Positions 8,475 to 16,908 of a stretch of 64,000 bases of DNA are shown in pieces. Numbering within the stretch: the stretch's first letter is position 1; each line of letters begins with the position of its first letter. The notes under the pieces were generated by a model. The model did no database searches, was not told the origin of the DNA, and saw only the letters and a list, made by a program, of their open reading frames with translations. Made by a program: the position numbers and the translations under genes. Origin of the DNA: Marinomonas primoryensis (lineage in GTDB: Bacteria > Pseudomonadota > Gammaproteobacteria > Pseudomonadales > Marinomonadaceae); NCBI RefSeq assembly GCF_013372285.1, contig NZ_CP054301.1, positions 1,536,001 to 1,600,000 of the forward strand. Reading direction: 5' to 3'.

Positions 8475-9281
8475 TCAATAACACTGAGACTGTTTGTTCT
8501 GTGCGACTAAAGCATTATAAACAGCAAAATTCGGTTGCATATTGGACTGTAAGTCTTCAATCCGAGTGGAATGAGAAGGATGTGTTGACAGGAGTTCAGG
8601 CGTTTTACTGTTACCACCCTCGCTCATATTACGCCATAGCTGAACACTTTCTCGTGGATCAAAGCCCGCTTTCGCCATGTACTCTAAGCCAAGTAAGTCC
8701 GCTTCTGATTCATGAGAACGGCTGAAAGGCAAAATAATGCCTATTTGCGCTCCAATGCCCAATGCTTGGAAAATCACTATTTTCTCCGGCGATTCCTCAC
8801 CACTCAGCTGATAACCTAGCGCCAAAGCTTGGCTGGTTGCCAACTGAGTAGATACACGCTCATTACCGTGTCGCGCAATCACATGCGCTAACTCATGACC
8901 AACCACTGCCGCCAACTGGGATTGATTTTCAGCCACTTTTAATAGGCCCGTATAAACACCCACTTTATAACCCGGCAAGGCAAACGCATTGACCTGTTCG
9001 TCGTCAAACAAAACGATTTCCCAATCTTGATTACGGTATTTATCCGGCAACACCGCAATAATCGTATCTGCGACACATTGCACCTGCTCACGTAACTTAG
9101 CATTCGATGACGCAGGCGTTTCCTTCTTCATTTCTGTGAAAGACTGAACCCCCATTTGATCCATCTGGCTGTCAGGCAACACCGCAAACTGCTTACGTCC
9201 CGTCGGTGATGAGCTACAGCCAATAAGAATAACCAGTGCCGCAGCGAGTGTGGCTTTATAAGAAAATTGTATTAACTTCAT
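8475..9281 (-). CDS. M48-family zinc metalloprotease lipoprotein, LoiP (YggG)-like
   Basis: A 268-residue protein with a lipoprotein signal ending in a lipobox (Cys22, LIGC) and the M48 zinc motif HELAH at 129-133; the third ligand is the Glu of SHESEADLLG about 60 residues later. Length and the opening SSSPTGRKQ fit the LoiP/YggG and BepA-related outer-membrane lipoproteases, which degrade misfolded or damaged envelope proteins. It probably faces the periplasm anchored in the outer membrane. The gene stands alone. An 8-bp inverted repeat, GATTGAAT-N6-ATTCAATC (9327-9348), lies 46 bp upstream of the start and may be an operator. Confidence 0.88.
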   Translation of the reverse strand: MKLIQFSYKATLAAALVILIGCSSSPTGRKQFAVLPDSQMDQMGVQSFTEMKKETPASSNAKLREQVQCVADTIIAVLPDKYRNQDWEIVLFDDEQVNAFALPGYKVGVYTGLLKVAENQSQLAAVVGHELAHVIARHGNERVSTQLATSQALALGYQLSGEESPEKIVIFQALGIGAQIGIILPFSRSHESEADLLGLEYMAKAGFDPRESVQLWRNMSEGGNSKTPELLSTHPSHSTRIEDLQSNMQPNFAVYNALVAQNKQSQCY

Positions 9282-9656
9282 TTAGAAATCACCTTGAAAA
9301 ATAACGTATGACAGTCGTTCAATGACGATTGAATTGACCGATTCAATCAGCAAGGAGCCTTATTTTTATTATAGGAAAGAGGCTCAATACAATGATTCTC
9401 AGCACTTCATATGACAGCATAATAACATAAACACATTAATACAAAGTGTCTGAACACCATTTAAAAAGGGTCATAATTACGTCAAATACGGTGATGAATT
9501 GGTTTGTTTGTCTTTGTAGGAAAATAGGATAAATCGTAGAGTGCAAGAGAAATGGTACGAAACGGCGACAATAAGATCATCTGGTCCATTTATGGATTAA
9601 TGGCGTATACCTTCTTATAAACTTATTTTATAGCTATTCAGAGGCCAATATTGATA
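9282..9656. other. Divergent promoter region between M48 protease and esterase genes
   Basis: About 370 bp between divergent genes with no ORF. It contains GATTGAAT-N6-ATTCAATC (9327-9348) and a long AT-rich stretch. Both promoters must lie here, but I cannot fix -35/-10 boxes with confidence. Confidence 0.4.
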
Positions 9657-10505
9657 ATGAAAAAAGTGTTTGTTGCATTGAGTTCCTTGTTACTTGTCGC
9701 CTGTACTAAAGCTGGATTGGAGATCGCAAATTTACCCAATGCGTTCAGCGATACGAAAACAATCAAAGACATTGTTTATGGCTCTGAGCCTTGGCAAAAA
9801 TTGGATGTGTATGTGCCTGCGCATTCTTCGACTGAATCGCTTCCTGTGGTGGTTTTCTTCTACGGCGGTAGTTGGAAAGATGGCTCAAAAGACATGTATC
9901 CATTTGTGGGGGAAATCTTTGCTAAACAGGGCTATATCACCGTGATTGCCGATTACCGTAAGTATCCACACGTTAAGTTTCCGACCTTTGTTGAAGATGG
10001 CGCCAAAGCGGTTGCTTGGACGTACCGACACATTGCCGAATACAAGGGTAATCCAGATAGGCTCTTTGTTTCAGGACATTCTGCTGGCGCACACATTGGC
10101 GCCTTAGTCACCGCCGACAAACATTACTTACAAGCAGAAGGTGAAACTCCCTCAATCATAAAGGCGTTTGCTGGTTTATCTGGTCCATACGATTTTGTCC
10201 CTTATGAGGAAGATTACATCGACATGTTTGGCCCACCTGAAAATTACCCAAACATGCAAGTTACGACCTTTATTGATGGCAAAGAGCCGCCCATGCTGTT
10301 GCTTTGGGGAGTAGACGACACCATCGTGGGGAAAAGTAACATGGATAAATTGATTGCTAAAATTGAAACTGAGCAAGGCGTAGTAGAAAGTAATGTCTAT
10401 GCGGGAGTCGACCATGTCGGCATGTTGTCTGGTTTCATTTGGTTCTTTAAAAGCAAAGCACCGATCATCGACGACATCACAGGATTCTTTCAGCGTTATA
10501 AGTAA
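9657..10505 (+). CDS. Lipoprotein alpha/beta hydrolase, carboxylesterase (BD-FAE/HSL-like)
   Basis: The product has a lipoprotein signal (KVFVALSSLLLVAC, Cys about residue 16) followed by an alpha/beta-hydrolase domain. FFYGGSW corresponds to the HGG oxyanion loop, GHSAGAH is the nucleophile elbow, WGVDDTIV supplies the acid and GVDHVGML the histidine. That order matches the BD-FAE/kynurenine-formamidase-like esterases. Substrate unknown; it should act from the periplasmic side of a membrane. I prefer ATG 9657 to the in-frame TTG two codons upstream. It is a single-gene unit, with the small membrane ORF some 200 bp downstream in the same direction. Confidence 0.85.
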   Translation: MKKVFVALSSLLLVACTKAGLEIANLPNAFSDTKTIKDIVYGSEPWQKLDVYVPAHSSTESLPVVVFFYGGSWKDGSKDMYPFVGEIFAKQGYITVIADYRKYPHVKFPTFVEDGAKAVAWTYRHIAEYKGNPDRLFVSGHSAGAHIGALVTADKHYLQAEGETPSIIKAFAGLSGPYDFVPYEEDYIDMFGPPENYPNMQVTTFIDGKEPPMLLLWGVDDTIVGKSNMDKLIAKIETEQGVVESNVYAGVDHVGMLSGFIWFFKSKAPIIDDITGFFQRYK

Positions 10506-10708
10506 ACGAGTCAAACTTAGAAGCGGAGTTCATGTACATGATGCTTTGGCTTTCTCAACCTCAACCCTAGGCGTTAATCATAGTTGAATATATTGCTCGA
10601 TTTTTCATTGGGTGATAATGTCATTTTATATGAAATCGAATTTTGATTAATTGCATTTATATTTAATAGAGAGGATTTTTTTTCGATAGGTATAAATCAG
10701 GAGTGAGT

Positions 10709-10966
10709 GTGAGAATTAAGTTGTCGATACAAAGACTGGCGAGCCAAGAACAAAACTTGAAGTGGTTTGCGCTAGTATTAGGGATAATGAGTACGATTGC
10801 GACAGTACAAGATTGGTATCCTTACACTATGTTTATCAGTCTACCCTTTTGTTTAATATGGATTTACTGCGCTTGGCTGCACACTGAACGTCAGCTTAAA
10901 TACATTAATATTATTTTTTCTGTGTTGTATATTTACGGTATTGCCCGTTACATTATTACCAATTAA
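10709..10966 (+). CDS. Small three-helix membrane protein, DUF6552-like
   Basis: An 85-residue hydrophobic protein with three predicted membrane helices: WFALVLGIMSTIATVQDW, then YTMFISLPFCLIWIYCAWL, then INIIFSVLYIYGIARYI. The organisation and the WxxCxWL turn resemble short DUF6552-type proteins, but I am not sure of the family. Start choice: AGGAG lies directly before the first GTG (10703) and six bases before the second (10709), so the second GTG is better placed. No function can be assigned. It has no obvious operon partner; a dead IS element follows. Confidence 0.55.
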   Translation: MRIKLSIQRLASQEQNLKWFALVLGIMSTIATVQDWYPYTMFISLPFCLIWIYCAWLHTERQLKYINIIFSVLYIYGIARYIITN

Positions 10967-11057
10967 ACCTGTCTTGGCATCAGAGCTGTTATCTAGGCAA
11001 CATGCGAATAAGTCCCTCTCATGAGGCAATCGCGTTTTAAGTCTTTGAGCCTCAAAA

Positions 11058-11643
11058 ATGTCACATCAACTCACCTTTGCCGACAGCGAATTCAACAACA
11101 AACGCCGTAAAATCCGTAAAAAACTATTCCTTTCTTGTATGAATGAGTTGATGCCTTGGGATCAACTAGAAGCGGTTATTGAGCCGTTTTATCCTAAATC
11201 GGGAAATGGCAGACGTCCTTATCCGCTGCCTACCATGTTCCATATTCACTGCATGCAACATTGGTACAACATGAGTGATCCAGCGATGGAGGATGCTTTG
11301 TATGAGATCACTTCTATGTGCTTGTGTGCTGACTTATCGTTAGATAGTCCTATTACTTATTTAGATAGTTGATCACACCACCATCATGAACTTCAGGCAC
11401 TTATTAGAAAAACACAAACTCTCGCGCCAGCTTTTTAAAGAAGTGAAAAAATGGCTGTCTGACACAGGCATTTACCTCAAAGTAGGCACTATTGTGGACG
11501 CGACTATTATTGAAGCGGCCAGCTCAACGAAGAATAAAGCCAAAGAAAGAGGCCCTGAGATGCATCTCATGGTGATACACGTTGATTTGGCGTTGTTCTA
11601 TTATTTTTTAGTCGCTGAATACTTTGTGATTCAGTTCATCTGA
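11058..11643 (+). pseudogene. IS5-family transposase, frameshifted and C-terminally truncated
   Basis: ORF 11058-11372 encodes the IS5 transposase N-terminus ([54 protein letters not shown]). A stop interrupts it, and the family continues in another frame from about 11371 ([39 protein letters not shown]). The break coincides with a short duplication, TTAGATAGT being present at about 11340 and again at 11362, which would shift the frame by slippage. After PEMH the remaining half of the protein, including the later DDE acidic residues, is missing and unrelated sequence begins. It cannot be active. I could not delimit terminal inverted repeats. Confidence 0.85.
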
Positions 11644-12016
11644 TCGACTCTAAATGAGTACTCTATATTTGTGCGAAGGTTGGCTTTACGTATTTTATTC
11701 ATATAACTGTTTTTTACTAAGGGCTCCCATTTCCTTTTTTTGCGTCCACACAGATATGGGTCTTCAGTCTAAATATTCATGAGTTTCTGGTATGGCCTCA
11801 CCGTTATAGACATTTCAGTATTTTTTTTGCTTTTTTTTATTGTTTGATTTTCGTATGAAACAATTACGTTTCAGAGGTTAAAATTCAACATTTATTCGAT
11901 AAATGACCATCATTTTCTTCTATCTTGCTGCTAATTGCTTTTAACTGTCATAAATTCGTCACGTGATTTTTCTATACTTCGCTGCATCTGAGGGTGGTAT
12001 CGGAAGGTTAGCGGTC
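11644..12016. other. Intergenic region between dead IS5 copy and LacI-type gene
   Basis: AT-rich, with no ORF that looks coding. It presumably includes the lost right end of the IS element and the promoter of the lacI-type gene. An in-frame open stretch precedes the regulator start from 11963, but it has no ribosome site. Confidence 0.4.
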
Positions 12017-13042
12017 ATGAATATTAAAGATGTAGCGGCGTTAGCAGGCGTTTCTCCTGCGACAGTCTCAAGATGCTTGAATAATACAGGGCCATTGAGT
12101 AGCGAAACACGAACTCGTATTGAAAAAGTCATTGACTTGACAGGTTACGATGTCAATAAAGCTTCTAAACAAGTGGACTGGAATCATAACCCTACTATTG
12201 GCGTGATGATTCCGAGTCTGCTTAACCCCGTTTTTTCAGAAATTGTTGCCGGTATTCAACAGCGAGCTCGTCACTTTGGCTACTCTGTGATTGTGGTAGA
12301 CACCCAATACGAGCTCAGCCGAGAGAGGCAAGCGATTATTGATCTGATTCGACAACGTGTCGTGGGCGTTATTCTCACCACTGCCTCTGTAGAAAACAAT
12401 GAGGCCTTATCCTTACTGCGTGAATTCCGTTTTCCTTTTTGTCTTGTTCATAACCAATCCCCAGATGAGCCGTGTGTGTATGTGGACAACTATCAAGCGG
12501 GGTGGGATGTCGCTGATCAATTACTGGCTTTAGGCCATCAAAAAACTGGCATGGTTGCAGGACGTTTTCAGTCTTCCGATAGAGCTAAGCAGCGTTACTT
12601 AGGTTTTACCGACCGTCTCAAACAAGAAACACTCTTGCCTCCTATGCAGTTGGTTGAAGTTGATCAGTATGCGCTCACACCATTTGACCAAACTCAAGGC
12701 TCTTTCTTTGATTCGCTTTTAGCGCCAACAGCATGGTTTTGCAGTAATGACTTGCTGGCCTTGAAGCTGGTGAATCACCTTAAAGCGCAAGGCATCGCTA
12801 TTCCAGAAATGGTATCAGTCGTCGGCTTTGATGGCATGGCGCTCGGACAAATTCTTTACCCACCTCTTGCTACGATTCAAGTTCCTCATCACACCATGGG
12901 GTTGTATGCGGTGGATTTATTATTCAACAGCAAGCACAAAACAACGCTGCCTTTAACTAAGCAGTTAGATTATCAACCCCACTTTGTGGGAACCATGGCT
13001 GAGTGTCAGCCGCCAACAATGCGACGTGTTCTTTATAAATAG
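12017..13042 (+). CDS. LacI-family transcriptional regulator of the adjacent ABC/phosphodiesterase operon
   Basis: The 341-residue protein starts with the LacI DNA-binding motif (MNIKDVAALAGVSPATVSRC) followed by the hinge and a periplasmic-binding-protein-like effector domain (GVMIPSLLNPVFSEIVAGI, then SVVGFDGMALGQI). I set the start at ATG 12017 behind GGAAGG rather than the upstream GTG/ATG, because LacI proteins begin directly with this motif. The ABC importer genes start 14 bp downstream on the same strand, so the regulator probably belongs to, and controls, that operon. LacI proteins usually respond to sugars or sugar-like ligands, which is weak evidence that the imported compound has a polyol or sugar part. 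Confidence 0.9.
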   Translation: MNIKDVAALAGVSPATVSRCLNNTGPLSSETRTRIEKVIDLTGYDVNKASKQVDWNHNPTIGVMIPSLLNPVFSEIVAGIQQRARHFGYSVIVVDTQYELSRERQAIIDLIRQRVVGVILTTASVENNEALSLLREFRFPFCLVHNQSPDEPCVYVDNYQAGWDVADQLLALGHQKTGMVAGRFQSSDRAKQRYLGFTDRLKQETLLPPMQLVEVDQYALTPFDQTQGSFFDSLLAPTAWFCSNDLLALKLVNHLKAQGIAIPEMVSVVGFDGMALGQILYPPLATIQVPHHTMGLYAVDLLFNSKHKTTLPLTKQLDYQPHFVGTMAECQPPTMRRVLYK

Positions 13043-13056
13043 CAGGAGAGAGTTTA

Positions 13057-14064
13057 ATGAGTGTCTTTAAAAAGGTAACTAAGCTGGCCGTTCTATCGCT
13101 AGGGCTCAGCGCAGGAGCGTCTTACGCAGCGGATGCGATTTGTTATAACTGTCCGCCAGAGTGGGCGAATTGGGGTGGGCAGCTTGAGTTAATTAAAAAA
13201 GACTTAGGTATTTCTATTCCGATGGATAATAAAAATTCAGGTCAAACCTTGTCTCAGCTGGTGGCTGAAAAAAATAGCCCTGTAGCCGATGTTGCGTATT
13301 ACGGTGTTTCTTTCGGTATTAAGGCCGCTGAGATAGGTGTGGTAGACGCTTATAAACCGAAAAACTGGGATAAAATCCCAGTAGGTCTGAAAGACCCTGA
13401 TGGTAAATGGTTTGCGATTCACTCTGGCACCATTGGTTTTTTTGTCAATAAAGATGCGCTTGATGGCCGCCCAGTACCGCAATCATGGGATGACCTTTTA
13501 AAACCGGAATACAAGGGAATGGTAGCCTATCTTGATCCGACTAGCGCATTTGTTGGTTACGCTGGTGCGGTAGCGATTAACCAATCGTTTGGTGGCGATA
13601 TGAATGATTTCACGCCAGCCATTAATTACTTTAAAAAACTGGCTGAGAATCGCCCAATCGTGCCTAAGCAAACGGCTTACGCTCGTGTCATCTCGGGTGA
13701 AATCCCCATTCTTCTCGATTACGATTTCAATGCTTACCGCGCCAAATACAAAGATGATGTTAACGTTGCTTTTGTGATTCCTAAAGAAGGTTCTGTTGTT
13801 GTGCCTTACGTGATGAGCGCGGTGAAGAATTCACCAAATCCTAAAAATGGCCACAAGGTATTAGATTTTGTCCTGTCGGATAAAGGTCAAGCCGTATGGG
13901 CAGAAGCCTATCTTCGACCTGTCATCTCCTCTGCTATGACGCCTGAGATTGAAGCGAAATTCTTGCCAGCGTCAGATTACCAGCGAGCAAAAACGGTCGA
14001 CTTTGCCAAGATGGCTGAAGCACAAAGTGGTTTTGCTCAGCGTTATTTGAATGAAGTTCGTTAA
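13057..14064 (+). CDS. ABC transporter periplasmic binding protein, PhnS/spermidine-iron class
   Basis: A 335-residue secreted protein with a signal peptide (cleavage after SYA, about residue 24). The mature part carries the extracellular solute-binding fold used for putrescine, Fe3+ and 2-aminoethylphosphonate (for example SGTIGFFVNKDAL and SWDDLLKPEYKGM). Its length is close to Salmonella PhnS (2-aminoethylphosphonate). Start ATG 13057 follows AGGAGAGAGTTTA. It is the first transport gene of an operon that ends with a phosphodiesterase, so its ligand is probably an organophosphate diester or a phosphonate. A stem-loop follows the stop and may keep this transcript more abundant than the permease part. 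Confidence 0.85.
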   Translation: MSVFKKVTKLAVLSLGLSAGASYAADAICYNCPPEWANWGGQLELIKKDLGISIPMDNKNSGQTLSQLVAEKNSPVADVAYYGVSFGIKAAEIGVVDAYKPKNWDKIPVGLKDPDGKWFAIHSGTIGFFVNKDALDGRPVPQSWDDLLKPEYKGMVAYLDPTSAFVGYAGAVAINQSFGGDMNDFTPAINYFKKLAENRPIVPKQTAYARVISGEIPILLDYDFNAYRAKYKDDVNVAFVIPKEGSVVVPYVMSAVKNSPNPKNGHKVLDFVLSDKGQAVWAEAYLRPVISSAMTPEIEAKFLPASDYQRAKTVDFAKMAEAQSGFAQRYLNEVR

Positions 14065-14075
14065 TTAACGAGGGA

Positions 14076-14115
14076 TCATAAGGCAAAGAGCGAGATTTTG
14101 TTCTTTGTCTTATGA
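14076..14115 (+). promoter_or_regulatory. Intra-operon stem-loop between binding-protein and permease genes
   Basis: TCATAAGGCAAAGA (14076-14089) pairs with TCTTTGTCTTATGA (14102-14115), 14 bp with a single G-U pair in RNA and a 12-nt loop. There is no T-tract. In ABC operons such hairpins after the binding-protein gene typically protect the upstream mRNA from 3' exonucleases. Confidence 0.6.
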
Positions 14116-14167
14116 GGGACCTAACGAATAAAAAGTCTTATCAAAAAGATTTTGTGGCGAAGAGAAT

Positions 14168-14980
14168 ATGAAGCAAAGCAAGCAATATTATCTATTAATC
14201 ATCCCTGTTGTGATTATCTGTGTAGCCTTTTTTTTACTGCCAATGGTTAAGTTGTTGTGGCTGTCATTGTCGGAACAGAATGGCATCAGTTATTGGTATA
14301 TTTTAACGAAACCCATGTACCTAAAAAGTCTTTTATCGACGTTTTTATTATCTTTTGTTGTGACTGTCGCCAGTTTAGTTATCGCCACGATTGTGGGTTT
14401 ATTTTTGACGCGTTATGAGTTTAAAGGCAAATCGTTATTGGTTGCTATGTTGAGTTTCCCTTTGGTGTTTCCGGGCGTAGTGATTGGTTTTTTTGTGATC
14501 ATGTTGGCAGGGCGACAAGGTTTATTTGCCGAACTGGGGCTCGCTCTTGTTGGCGAGCGCTGGACCCTGGCTTATTCCATTTCTGGCCTCTTTATTGGCT
14601 ATTTATATTTCTCTATTCCTCGCGTGGTGCTGACTGTCATGGGGGCGGCGGAAAAGTTAGATTATAACCTGATTGAAGCAGGCCGTTCTTTAGGGGCAAA
14701 TCGTTGGCAATTGCTGCGAGATGTGACGTTGCCGGCGCTAACTCCGGGCTTAATTTCTTCTGGCTCTATTTGTTTTGCCACCTCCATGGGGGCCTTCGGT
14801 ACGGCTTTTACCTTAGCGACGAATCTTAATGTGTTACCAATGACGATCTATACCGAATTTACGCTCAATGCGAATTTTGCCATGGCGGCTGCATTGAGTT
14901 TGATTCTTGGATTTATCACCTGGCTTTGTTTGACCATCGCTCGTCGCCAAGGTGGTTCGTCGTTGGGAATGGGAGGTTAA
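14168..14980 (+). CDS. ABC transporter permease (PotB/PhnU-like)
   Basis: A 270-residue integral membrane protein with about six helices, starting with YYLLIIPVVIICVAFFLLP. It carries the permease EAA loop (EAGRSLGANRWQLLRDVTLP, near residue 177-196) that docks on the ATPase. Family: binding-protein-dependent transport inner-membrane component of the putrescine/2-aminoethylphosphonate/iron group. It forms a heterodimeric channel with the next gene, whose start follows one base after this stop. No effector domain is visible. Confidence 0.88.
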   Translation: MKQSKQYYLLIIPVVIICVAFFLLPMVKLLWLSLSEQNGISYWYILTKPMYLKSLLSTFLLSFVVTVASLVIATIVGLFLTRYEFKGKSLLVAMLSFPLVFPGVVIGFFVIMLAGRQGLFAELGLALVGERWTLAYSISGLFIGYLYFSIPRVVLTVMGAAEKLDYNLIEAGRSLGANRWQLLRDVTLPALTPGLISSGSICFATSMGAFGTAFTLATNLNVLPMTIYTEFTLNANFAMAAALSLILGFITWLCLTIARRQGGSSLGMGG

Positions 14981-14981
14981 T

Positions 14982-15770
14982 ATGAAAAGGGGGATGTATT
15001 TTTATCTGCAACTTGCTTTTACCCTACTAGTTTGTGCGTTTTTGATTGTGCCTGTTTTTATGTCTATTACGGCTGGGTTTACCAACAACTATTTTGTGGG
15101 TATTAAGAGCGGTTTTACTTTTCGCTGGATTATTCAGGTTTGGGGCCTCTACTCAGATACGATTTGGTTGACTATGAAAATAGCCTTGGTAACTACTTTA
15201 ATTAACCTCTGTGTGGGCGTGCCTTGTGCTTATTATCTTGCGCGAACCCGAAGTAAGTTCTCCGCGTTTTTGGATGAATGTTTGACCTTACCGATTGCCA
15301 TTCCGGGCATGGCGATTGCTCTTGGTCTGATTTCGGTATATGGCGGTTTTAGTGATTTTCGTATGAGCTGGTTATTTATCTTGGTGGGTCATGTGATTTT
15401 TACCTTACCTTTTATGGTTAAGTCGGTGCTGGCTGTGTTGCAAAGCATCAACTTTCGGTTGTTGGAAGAAGGTGCTGCCAGTTTAGGGGCAAGTTTTTGG
15501 CAACGTTTTTTTCATGTGATTGTGCCAAATTGTAAAACGGGCATTGTTAGCGGCATCTTAATGACGCTGACGCTATCTGCGGGAGAATTTAATTTGACGT
15601 GGATGCTACATACTCCGATTACTAAAACTTTACCGGTTGGTTTAGCGGACTCTTATGCCTCAATGCGTTTGGAAGTGAGCTCAGCATATACATTGATTTT
15701 CCTGGGCATGATTTTGCCTTTACTGATCGCTGCACAATGGCTTAATCGCAAACCTAAGCGTCCGGCTTAG
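14982..15770 (+). CDS. ABC transporter permease (PotC/PhnV-like)
   Basis: A 262-residue integral membrane protein with about six helices and the EAA loop EEGAASLGASFWQRFFHVIVP. It is the second permease half of the importer. I use ATG 14982 because GGGAGG precedes it at ideal distance and it follows the previous stop codon by one base; an in-frame GTG ten codons earlier would overlap the upstream gene and has no site. The next gene, the ATPase, follows by 22 bp. Confidence 0.88.
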   Translation: MKRGMYFYLQLAFTLLVCAFLIVPVFMSITAGFTNNYFVGIKSGFTFRWIIQVWGLYSDTIWLTMKIALVTTLINLCVGVPCAYYLARTRSKFSAFLDECLTLPIAIPGMAIALGLISVYGGFSDFRMSWLFILVGHVIFTLPFMVKSVLAVLQSINFRLLEEGAASLGASFWQRFFHVIVPNCKTGIVSGILMTLTLSAGEFNLTWMLHTPITKTLPVGLADSYASMRLEVSSAYTLIFLGMILPLLIAAQWLNRKPKRPA

Positions 15771-15792
15771 TTCGGACTAAGGGCATCTATAA

Positions 15793-16908
15793 ATGAATAA
15801 GATAGGCACTAACATGAAAAATGTATCGACGAGTGTGGAAATTACCTTAAAGCAGGTACAGAAGACTTTTTCGGATGGCACATTGGCACTTAAGCCTCTT
15901 GATTTACATATCGAGAAAGGTGAGATTTTGGTGCTACTTGGACCATCTGGCTGCGGTAAAACGACCACTTTACGTTTGATTGCGGGCTTAGAATTTTGCG
16001 ACCAAGGTGGTGAAATTCACTTTGGCGAACGTGATGTGACACAAATTGCTATTGAGCAGCGTAGAGTCGGTATGGTCTTTCAATCCTACGCACTGTTTCC
16101 CAATATGAATGTCAGCGACAACATTGCTTATGGCTTGCGAGTGCGTGGTGAAAGCAAAGTGAACAAAGACAAAAAAGTCCAAGAGATGCTCGATATGTTC
16201 GATTTGCAAGCTTATGCCCATCGCAGTATTGACCAATTATCTGGTGGTCAGCGCCAGCGTGTAGCATTGGCTCGCGCAATTATTACCGAGCCTGAGGTCT
16301 TGTTGCTTGATGAGCCTTTATCTGCCTTAGATGCTTTGTTGAAAAAACGCTTGCGTACGGACATAAACGCTTTGTTAAAGCGTTTAGGTATTACCGCTGT
16401 GTACGTGACTCACGACCAGGAAGAGGCAATGGCAATGGGTGATCGTATCGCCTTATTAGATCATGGTGAAATTGTTCAAATTGGTACGGCCGAAGATATT
16501 TACTTGTCTCCAAAAAGTGAATTTGTGGCGAATTTTATTGGTCAGATGAACCATTTTGATGGTCAATTACAAGGTCGGAATTTGTCGTTTGGGACGCATT
16601 TTCTCCCTTTGTCTGCAGCGCTTTATGAACCGTATTCAGAAGGAGAGCGACTTCGTTGCATGTCACGCCCAGAAGATATTCGTTTAATGACGTTTGAAGA
16701 TGCCAGTGTAAAAGGTGCCGTATCTCAAAGTGTTTTTTTGGGAGACAGAACCCGAGTGTTAGTTGAAGTAGAAGGGCAGAATAATTTAATTCATGTGGAC
16801 TGTTTTGAACGAAAACGCTACGCCAAAGGTGATCGGGTGGGGCTGATTATTCCATCTACTCGTCTTGTGTTATTACCAACTCAACAACGTGAGAGTGCTA
16901 TATGTTAA
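15793..16908 (+). CDS. ABC transporter ATP-binding protein (PotA/PhnT-like)
   Basis: This 371-residue ATPase shows Walker A GPSGCGKTT, a Q-loop (MVFQSYALFPNM), signature LSGGQRQRVALARA, Walker B VLLLDEPLSALD, and the switch His in VYVTHDQEEA, followed by a C-terminal TOBE regulatory domain (from about residue 270). That is the layout of importer ATPases for polyamines, phosphonates and glycerol-3-phosphate. It energises the two permeases encoded directly upstream. Its last codons overlap the start of the phosphodiesterase gene by 7 bp, indicating translational coupling. A second ATG (residue 8) is a possible alternative start. Confidence 0.92.
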   Translation: MNKIGTNMKNVSTSVEITLKQVQKTFSDGTLALKPLDLHIEKGEILVLLGPSGCGKTTTLRLIAGLEFCDQGGEIHFGERDVTQIAIEQRRVGMVFQSYALFPNMNVSDNIAYGLRVRGESKVNKDKKVQEMLDMFDLQAYAHRSIDQLSGGQRQRVALARAIITEPEVLLLDEPLSALDALLKKRLRTDINALLKRLGITAVYVTHDQEEAMAMGDRIALLDHGEIVQIGTAEDIYLSPKSEFVANFIGQMNHFDGQLQGRNLSFGTHFLPLSAALYEPYSEGERLRCMSRPEDIRLMTFEDASVKGAVSQSVFLGDRTRVLVEVEGQNNLIHVDCFERKRYAKGDRVGLIIPSTRLVLLPTQQRESAIC

